Assembly: GCF_004340905.1 (NCBI RefSeq)
Contig: NZ_SLXD01000015.1
Coordinates: forward strand, 55,817 to 119,816
Length of the DNA: 64,000 bases
Direction of reading: 5' to 3'
Source of the DNA: Rubrivivax gelatinosus
GTDB taxonomy: Bacteria; Pseudomonadota; Gammaproteobacteria; Burkholderiales; Burkholderiaceae_C
This document shows, piece by piece, positions 59,146-64,000 of the stretch. The translations under genes were made by a program, and so were the position numbers. The first letter of the stretch is position 1. Each line of letters starts with the position of its first letter. The notes beneath the pieces are model-generated. The model made no database searches and was not told the DNA's origin. It was given only the letters and a program-made list of their open reading frames with translations.

Positions 59146-60092
59146 GGCGCGTGCTGCGCTGGCTGCTGCTGGCCTGGCTGGCGCTCGTCGCCGGCGCCGC
59201 CGCGGCACACGAGATGAGCATCGCCGAGATGGAACTGCGGGAGACCGCGCCGGGCGAGTTCCTCTGGCAGTGGACGGCCACCGCGCGCCCGGTCGGCAGC
59301 GACCTCGTGCCGCGCTGGCCGGCGCCGTGTTCGGCCGAGGGCAACCTGCTGCGCTGCGGCGACGCCGGGCTGAAGGGCCGGCTGGCGGTCGACGGCGTCG
59401 GCAAACGCTACTCGGCGGTCATCGTCAAGATGTTCTGGCGCGACGGCGGCTCGCGCGTCGCGACGCTGACCGCGGCCCAGCCCGAGGTGCAGGTCTTCGG
59501 CAGCGCCGAGGACAGTCGCGGCTTCGCCGAGATCGCCCAGGCCTACGTCGGCCTGGGCGTGCAGCACATCCTGACCGGCACCGACCACCTGATGTTCGTC
59601 GCCGGGCTGCTGTTCCTGGTCGGCTTCAACCGCCGGCTGGTCTGGACCGTCACCGCCTTCACCGTCGCGCACAGCCTGACGCTGGCCTTGAGCGCGTTCG
59701 GCTGGCTGTCGCTACGGCCGCCGCCGGTGGAGGCGACGATCGCGCTGTCGATCGTGCTCGTCGCCGCCGAGGCGCTGCGCCGCGAGGACACGCTGTCGCG
59801 GCGCTGGCCGGCGCTGGTGGCCTTCGGCTTCGGCCTGGTGCACGGGCTGGGCTTCGCCGGCGCGCTGCGCCAGTTCGGCCTGCCCGAGAACCATCTGCTG
59901 ACGGCGCTGGTGGGCTTCAACGTCGGCGTCGAGATCGGCCAGCTGCTGGTCATCGCCGCCGCCTGGGCCGTCTGCCGTGCGCTCGCACCCTGGCCGGGCT
60001 TCGCGCGCACGCGGGTGCCGGCGCTCTACGCGATGGGCAGCGTCGCCGCCTGGTGGGCCTGCGCGCGCATCGTGAAGATCGTCGCCGCCTGA
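59142..60092 (+). CDS. HupE/UreJ family membrane protein with periplasmic N-terminal domain
   Basis: A 316-residue protein. A signal peptide (WLLLAWLALVAGAAAAHE) and a periplasmic domain of about 120 residues precede six or seven membrane helices. The conserved motif is VQHILTGTDHLMFVAGLLFLVGF, with a later AHSLTLALSAFGWLSL and FGLVHGLGFAGAL. The HxxxGTDH motif is the metal-binding signature of HupE/UreJ-type nickel or cobalt permeases. It is translationally coupled to ppiC (ATGA). It may supply a divalent metal for the upstream phosphoesterase. Confidence 0.82.
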   Translation: MRRVLRWLLLAWLALVAGAAAAHEMSIAEMELRETAPGEFLWQWTATARPVGSDLVPRWPAPCSAEGNLLRCGDAGLKGRLAVDGVGKRYSAVIVKMFWRDGGSRVATLTAAQPEVQVFGSAEDSRGFAEIAQAYVGLGVQHILTGTDHLMFVAGLLFLVGFNRRLVWTVTAFTVAHSLTLALSAFGWLSLRPPPVEATIALSIVLVAAEALRREDTLSRRWPALVAFGFGLVHGLGFAGALRQFGLPENHLLTALVGFNVGVEIGQLLVIAAAWAVCRALAPWPGFARTRVPALYAMGSVAAWWACARIVKIVAA

Positions 60093-60632
60093 TCAGGCGG
60101 CCTCGAAGCCGATCTCGGCCGCCGGCACGCAGCGCACACGCGGCCCGTAGCTGTCGATCGAGGCCAGCGTCGTGTTGTGGTGGGCGACGATCTGCGGCGC
60201 CGCGAGCACGGCGTTGTCCAGCGTCGAGTGGCCGTCGGCGACCAGCGTGACCGGGTAGCCGTGGGCGAGCGCGCCGCGCACCGTCGAGTCGATGCAGAAC
60301 TCGGTCTGGAAGCCGCAGACGACGAGTTCGCGCACGCCGTTGGCCTGCAGCAGCTCGTGCAGCCCGGTGTCGTGGAAGGCGTCGCAGGCGGTCTTGCCCA
60401 GGCGCAGGTCGGCGGGCTGGACCTCGAGCCGGTCGTCGAGCTGCCAGCCGGGCGTTCCGCGGCGCAGCGGCTCGTCACCCTCGTGCTGCACCAGCACCAC
60501 GGCAGCGCCGGCGGCGCGCGCCGCGGCGGTGACGGCGTTGATGCGGGCGATGACCGCCTCGGCCTCGTGCACCGCCCAGGGGCCAAGGCACAGCAGGGTC
60601 TGGACGTCGACGACGAGCACGGCGGTCTTCAC
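60093..60632 (-). CDS. Isochorismatase-family cysteine hydrolase
   Basis: A 179-residue protein with the triad of the family: Asp in VLVVDVQTLLC, Lys in RLGKTACDAFHDTGL, and the nucleophile Cys in VVCGFQTEFCIDSTVRGALAHGY. Such enzymes hydrolyse amides (nicotinamide, ureidoacrylate) or vinyl ethers; the exact substrate is unknown. GTG at 60632 follows GGGAG and overlaps the stop of a short upstream frame. Its stop directly abuts the convergent HupE/UreJ gene. Confidence 0.85.
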   Translation of the reverse strand: MKTAVLVVDVQTLLCLGPWAVHEAEAVIARINAVTAAARAAGAAVVLVQHEGDEPLRRGTPGWQLDDRLEVQPADLRLGKTACDAFHDTGLHELLQANGVRELVVCGFQTEFCIDSTVRGALAHGYPVTLVADGHSTLDNAVLAAPQIVAHHNTTLASIDSYGPRVRCVPAAEIGFEAA

Positions 60633-60787
60633 GGTTCGGATCTCCCGGGTTCGCGTCCTGCACGCCAACGCAGCAGCAGGTGCAGCACGACGGCCAGCAG
60701 CATGCCGGCACCCAGCGGCCACCGCAACGGTGTCGTCACCGGTTGCTCGGCTGCCGGATCGACTTCCCGCGTGCCGGCCAGCGCCAT
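60629..60787 (-). CDS. Possible small single-pass membrane protein
   Basis: A 52-residue frame: a charged start (REVDPAAEQPVTTPLRWP), one hydrophobic helix (LGAGMLLAVVLHLLLRW) and a basic tail (RAGREPGRSEP). Its TGA overlaps the GTG of the isochorismatase (GTGA), and it begins 26 bp after the HupE/UreJ-like gene, all on one strand. The fit between the neighbours supports a real gene, but no ribosome site or family was recognised. Confidence 0.35.
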   Translation of the reverse strand: MALAGTREVDPAAEQPVTTPLRWPLGAGMLLAVVLHLLLRWRAGREPGRSEP

Positions 60788-60813
60788 CGCCAGGACGACG
60801 GCTGCGCCGAGCG

Positions 60814-61398
60814 TCAGCCGCGCACCACGACCAGCATCAGCACCATCACCGCGCTGGCCGTCAGCCAGGAGCCGGCGACACGCACGCCGATGCGTGCCCA
60901 GGCCGGGCGTGCCTGCTGCACCAGGCCGGCAGCGCAGGCCGCCAGCAGCAGCGCGGCGACGAAGGCGCCCAGCAGACTGCCGGCGCGCACGGCGCCGACC
61001 GCCGGGCCTGGCGCACTCACCCAGCCGGCCGCGGCACCCACGAGCGCTGCCATCGGCACCAGCGCCAGCGGCGGCCAGGGCCGGTGCAGCACGACCGACA
61101 GGCCCGTCAGCACGGCCAGCACGAGCAGGAGTTCACGCGCGATCGCCGGGCCCGGCGCGGCGCCGGCCAGCAGCCCGGCCGCCAGCGCCAGCGCCAGCGC
61201 AGCCAGCGCCGGGCGCGCCGCCTGCAGCCCGCGCTGGCCCAGTGCCAGGCCCAGCGCCAGCAGCGCGATCGCGGCCGCCGGCGTCAGCAGCAGATGCAGC
61301 GCGCCGTCGTAGAAGGCGTCGACTGCCTTGACGGCGCCGTGCGCGAGGGCCGGCAGCGGCAGGGCGAGCGTCGCGGCGGCAGCCCGTCGTCCGCGCAT
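60814..61398 (-). CDS. Second HupE/UreJ-like membrane protein
   Basis: A 194-residue protein. A short signal-like start (MRGRRAAAATLALPLPALAHG) precedes six hydrophobic helices such as GALHLLLTPAAAIALLALGLALG and GLLAGAAPGPAIARELLLVLAVL. The HGAVKAVDAFYDGALHLL beginning recalls HupE/UreJ proteins, although the canonical HPLxGxDH motif is not clear. The ATG overlaps the stop of the upstream hupE gene by one base (TGATG), so the two are translationally coupled. Confidence 0.65.
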   Translation of the reverse strand: MRGRRAAAATLALPLPALAHGAVKAVDAFYDGALHLLLTPAAAIALLALGLALGQRGLQAARPALAALALALAAGLLAGAAPGPAIARELLLVLAVLTGLSVVLHRPWPPLALVPMAALVGAAAGWVSAPGPAVGAVRAGSLLGAFVAALLLAACAAGLVQQARPAWARIGVRVAGSWLTASAVMVLMLVVVRG

Positions 61399-62030
61399 CA
61401 CAGGGCGCGGCCGAAGAAGACGACCCCGGCCACGGCGATCAGCGCGCCGGCGCTGCGCACGACCAGGCGGCCCTGCGGCCAGCGCACGGTCTCGCCCAGC
61501 GCGATGCCGGCCAGATGCAGCAGCCCGGTGGCGACGACGAAACCCAGGCTGTAGGCCACCGGGTCGGCGGCGCCGGGCAGCTCGGTGCCGTGGGCATGGC
61601 CGTGGAAGACGGCAAAGGCGCCGACCAGCACCGCCGCGACCCACAGCGCCGGCCGCGCGGCAAAGGCCACCGCCCCTCCCAGCAGCACCGCCGACAGCGC
61701 GATGCCGATCTCGACGCCCGGCAGCGGCACGCCGGCCACGCCGAGCGCGCCGCCCAGCGTCATCACCAGCGGAAACACGACCGGCAGCACCCAGATCGCC
61801 GGCCGGCCGAGGAAGGCGCCCCACAGGCCCACGGCGACCATCGCCGCGACGTGGTCCCAGCCCATCAGCGGGTGCAGGAAACCCGAGGTGAAACCGCCGA
61901 CGACGCCGTCGCCGGTGTGGGCCGCGGCCAGCAGGGGCACGAGGCAGAGGATCGCCGCGACGGCACGCGGCAGGAGATGGCGGGACGACGGCAAGGCTGG
62001 ACCCCGGTGCGACCACGGCCGGCGCAGCAC
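61398..62030 (-). CDS. hupE: HupE/UreJ nickel/cobalt permease
   Basis: A 210-residue permease with the canonical motif FTSGFLHPLMGWDHVAAMVAVGLWGAFLG, a signal-like start (AILCLVPLLAAAHTGDG) and six helices. The loop FHGHAHGTELPG carries His residues for metal. HupE/UreJ proteins bring in nickel for hydrogenase or urease, or cobalt for B12. GTG at 62030 is used here; TTG at 61994 is possible. A Rho-independent hairpin lies only 24 bp upstream in the leader, implying attenuation. The downstream gene is coupled. Confidence 0.85.
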   Translation of the reverse strand: MLRRPWSHRGPALPSSRHLLPRAVAAILCLVPLLAAAHTGDGVVGGFTSGFLHPLMGWDHVAAMVAVGLWGAFLGRPAIWVLPVVFPLVMTLGGALGVAGVPLPGVEIGIALSAVLLGGAVAFAARPALWVAAVLVGAFAVFHGHAHGTELPGAADPVAYSLGFVVATGLLHLAGIALGETVRWPQGRLVVRSAGALIAVAGVVFFGRAL

Positions 62031-62053
62031 GCCGAAACCGCGGCCATCTCGTG

Positions 62054-62084
62054 AAAACGCCCCGCCGCGGGATGCGGCGGGGCG
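62054..62084 (-). terminator. Terminator/attenuator in the hupE leader
   Basis: On the minus strand a perfect 11-bp stem (CGCCCCGCCGC / GCGGCGGGGCG) with a 5-nt loop is followed by TTTT. It ends 24 bp before the hupE start, and no minus-strand gene lies upstream, so its natural job is to control hupE expression. Confidence 0.7.
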
Positions 62085-62358
62085 TCGGTGTTGGCATCGG
62101 CCATGCCGGGTGACGGGTTCCCGTTAGTCGCCCAGTGTTGCGACCGGTTTCGCACGCCGATGCCGGCATTGTGGCCAGCGTGTATGTCGCTCCTGTGTCA
62201 GCCGCCATGGCCTCAGGGGCGCCACGCGCCCTGCGCTTGCACCAGCGACGGGTCGTCACGCGCCGTTCGGCTGACTCGAGGCCGCGCAAGAAGGCGTCCC
62301 CGTTGTGCAAGCCGCCCAGGATGTGGCGCGCGTCACGGGCCGGTGCGGCCTCGACCCC
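62085..62358. other. Intergenic region with structured leader toward hupE
   Basis: About 270 bp without a gene, divided between the leader of hupE (minus) and the upstream region of the small protein (plus). Next to the attenuator, on the minus strand, are a stem ACGGG-AA-CCCGT and a stem GGCAT-GGCCG-ATGCC, which may be parts of a ligand-binding RNA. I could not match them to a cobalamin, NiCo or other known riboswitch. The rest shows no recognisable feature. Confidence 0.4.
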
Positions 62359-62364
62359 TATACT
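62359..62364 (+). promoter_or_regulatory. Likely -10 element for the small protein and GGDEF operon
   Basis: TATACT, one mismatch from the sigma-70 consensus, stands out in this GC-rich genome 88 bp before the start codon. The -35 region is poor. The following leader is AT-richer than its surroundings. Confidence 0.45.
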
Positions 62365-62451
62365 GAAAATCCGTTCTGTTTGTGCTTGCAACACGGGGCA
62401 CGCCGATCCGGCAAACCACTGCCGACTGTGTCCCATTACCAAGAGATAAAC

Positions 62452-62667
62452 ATGTCGAAGCTGCTTGACCTGATGCAAAAACTCGCAAGCGACGCCGCGC
62501 TGAACAGCGAATACGAGCAGGATCCGCAAGCGGTGATCCGCCGTATCGGGCTGTCCGCCGAGGAGAGCGCGGCGCTGCTGGCGAAGGACTACGAGGCGAT
62601 CAAGCGCCTCACCGGGCTGCAGGACGGACAGTTCTCGACCCAGCACACCATCCAGGCCTACGACTAG
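62452..62667 (+). CDS. Small conserved protein upstream of a GGDEF gene
   Basis: A 71-residue cytoplasmic protein: LLDLMQKLASDAALNSEYEQDPQAVIRRIGLSAEESAALLAKDYEAIKRLTGL and the end QFSTQHTIQAYD. I recall similar small proteins, ending HTxxAY, in other Burkholderiales, but with no known function. The helical front with the DPQAVIRRIGLSAEE segment resembles leader regions of some peptide natural-product precursors, and the short polar tail could be a core, although this is speculative. It lies 28 bp before a TPR-GGDEF gene in the same operon. Confidence 0.75.
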   Translation: MSKLLDLMQKLASDAALNSEYEQDPQAVIRRIGLSAEESAALLAKDYEAIKRLTGLQDGQFSTQHTIQAYD

Positions 62668-62695
62668 CGGGCGGTCTCGGGCGCAGTACTCGGGC

Positions 62696-64000
62696 ATGCG
62701 CCGATACAGCCCCATCGCAGCGCTGCTGCTGGCGCTCGCCGGAGCTGTCTTTGCTGATCAGGCGCTGGAACCGCAGGTGGCCGAGATCGAGCGGCTGGGC
62801 ATCTCCGCGAACTGGCGTGACGTCAACACGAAGATCCAGACGCTGTCGCCGCGGCTCGAGACACTCAGCCGGGAACAGCGACAGCGCGTGGAGTTCGTGC
62901 GGCTGCGCATGCTGGCGCTGTCGGGCGACGTGGCCGGCGCAGCGACCGGCCTCGGCGCGTTGTTGCAGGAGCCGCTGGCCGCGGACCTGCGCATGCGTGT
63001 CTACGGCACAGCCATCAATGTCGCCGCGAACGCCGGGCAATGGTCGCAGGCGTTCACCTGGCTCGACGAGGCGCTTGCCTACCTGGACGAGGAACCCCAA
63101 CAGTCGGCGCGTCTGCTGGGCATCGCCAGCTACCTGCACAACCTGGTCGGGGAAACCAAGAAGGCGCGTGAACTCGCGTTGCGCGAGCTCGCCCTCGCCG
63201 ACAAGGGCAGCGATGAACGCGCCAAGTGCCTCGCCGTGAGCCACCTGGCGACGGCGGAAGCCAGTGCGGGCCGCAACAAGGAGTCCGAACGTCTGCGCTG
63301 GCGGCAGATCAATGCCTGCGCGCGTGCCGGCGACCTGATCTTCGCCGCCGAAGGCAAGTGGGGTGTCACGAAGATGCTGGCCGCGCAGGGTCGCTACGAC
63401 CAGGCCCTGAACTGGGCGGATCAGGCGCTGGCGGACTTCGCAAGGGCCGGGTATGCCCCGGGCGCGTGGGGGGTGCGGCTGGCACTTGCCGGCAGCCTCG
63501 TCGAGTCGGGTCGCGACCTCGACCGCGCCGGCCGCCTGCTGGCCGACGCCTTGCTCTACTACCGCGATCAGAAAGCGCCCGACATGATCGCGGAGACCGA
63601 ACAACTCCTGGCACGCCTGGCCGAGAAGCGCGGCGACCCTGCCCAAGCGCTGGCGCACTACAAGCGGGCGACCGTGTCGACGGCGTCGGCCGAGAGCGAG
63701 ACCCGCGAGCGTCGTCTGGCCTATCTGCAGGTGCAGTTCGACATCCGGCTGAAGGAGCAGCAGATCGCGCTGCTGAAAGCGGAGAAGGAAGTGGCCGCGC
63801 TGCAGGTCACCGCGGCGCAGCGCCGGCAGTGGCTGCTGTGGGTCGGCCTGGGCGGGCTGGCGCTGGTCGCGATGCTGCTGACGATCCTGCTGCGGCGTGC
63901 GTTCATCGAGCGCCGGCGCTACCGCTGGCAGTCCGAGCACGACGGCCTGACGCGGCTCTACAACTACCAGCAGGTGCGCAAGCTGGGCGAGGCCGCGTTC
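62696..64000 (+). CDS. TPR-containing membrane GGDEF protein, 3'-truncated by window edge
   Basis: The first 435 residues of a diguanylate-cyclase-type protein, open to the window end. A signal peptide (IAALLLALAGAVFA) leads into about 350 residues of helical TPR-like repeats (for example NLVGETKKARELALRELALADKG and MLAAQGRYDQALNWADQALADF), a coiled coil, a membrane helix (WLLWVGLGGLALVAMLLTILL) and the opening of a GGDEF domain, HDGLTRLYNYQQ. The active site lies beyond the window. The periplasmic TPR region probably senses a peptide or protein; the upstream small protein is a candidate partner. Confidence 0.85.
   Translation, partial: MRRYSPIAALLLALAGAVFADQALEPQVAEIERLGISANWRDVNTKIQTLSPRLETLSREQRQRVEFVRLRMLALSGDVAGAATGLGALLQEPLAADLRMRVYGTAINVAANAGQWSQAFTWLDEALAYLDEEPQQSARLLGIASYLHNLVGETKKARELALRELALADKGSDERAKCLAVSHLATAEASAGRNKESERLRWRQINACARAGDLIFAAEGKWGVTKMLAAQGRYDQALNWADQALADFARAGYAPGAWGVRLALAGSLVESGRDLDRAGRLLADALLYYRDQKAPDMIAETEQLLARLAEKRGDPAQALAHYKRATVSTASAESETRERRLAYLQVQFDIRLKEQQIALLKAEKEVAALQVTAAQRRQWLLWVGLGGLALVAMLLTILLRRAFIERRRYRWQSEHDGLTRLYNYQQVRKLGEAAF

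Noticed and set aside
62085..62160. Cobalamin riboswitch in the hupE leader
   Set aside because: GGGAACCCG and nearby stems recall part of the core, but the GGTG and CCCCGC-ACTGT elements are absent.

Overview
The window is very GC-rich, gene-dense and lies wholly in one bacterial genome. Gene content points to a metabolically flexible, motile betaproteobacterium of the Burkholderiales (Rubrivivax/Leptothrix-like). The clues are a CowN plus CooA-like pair for CO-protected nitrogen fixation, a NorE/NorF pair, a B12-dependent class II ribonucleotide reductase, HupE/UreJ metal transporters, a Bug-type binding protein, and many chemoreceptors and hybrid kinases. The genus is an inference. I see no tRNA, rRNA, CRISPR array, insertion sequence or prophage.

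Layout. 0-4.6 kb: end of an EptA-like lipid A phosphoethanolamine transferase facing a two-component system, then a DUF2242 lipoprotein and an alcohol dehydrogenase. 4.6-12.4 kb: superfamily 1 helicase, lipocalin, a sulfide:quinone-reductase-like operon behind a CsoR-type palindrome, and nrdJ with a terminator. 12.4-18.9 kb: a chemoreceptor, a secreted beta-propeller protein, CsbD, an alpha/beta hydrolase, and an operon of an acidic repetitive protein, a lipoprotein and an orphan FlgH. 19-23.5 kb: norF/norE divergent from a DUF2249 gene with an NsrR-like site between them, then a Bug protein, a metallophosphoesterase and a lipoprotein. 23.6-32.7 kb: a 1383-residue hybrid kinase, two chemoreceptors, cowN and cooA. 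32.9-41.2 kb: MarR regulator, AGE epimerase, and a four-gene operon of a periplasmic binding protein, a kinase, a response regulator and a hybrid kinase. 41.2-46.1 kb: CYP152-type P450 and small or membrane proteins. 46.2-50.3 kb: PlcP-like phospholipase, MGDG-synthase-like glycosyltransferase and an atypical pyruvate kinase. 50.4-55.2 kb: hybrid kinase and membrane-fused spermidine-synthase-like protein. 55.3-62.0 kb: degenerate PCu(A)C-like protein, PHP phosphoesterase, PpiC foldase, three HupE/UreJ-type proteins and an isochorismatase. 62.4-64 kb: a small protein and a TPR-GGDEF protein cut by the window edge.

The most interesting theme is a probable phosphate-starvation programme. PhoB-box-like direct repeats (7 bp, 4 bp spacer, 7 bp, each with a GTCA or TTCA/GCCA core) lie upstream of the plcP-like gene, its partner glycosyltransferase, the divergent pyruvate kinase, the PCu(A)C-like gene, the PHP phosphoesterase operon and possibly the beta-propeller gene. 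The products fit together: PlcP would strip head groups from phospholipids, the glycosyltransferase would make phosphorus-free glycolipid, and the secreted PHP phosphoesterase, with its own foldase and metal transporter, would scavenge phosphate outside the cell. A second theme is gas and redox sensing (CO: CooA/CowN; NO: NorE/NorF/DUF2249; sulfide: SQR-like operon), each with a candidate operator. A third is motility: all three chemoreceptor genes have FliA (sigma-28)-like promoters.
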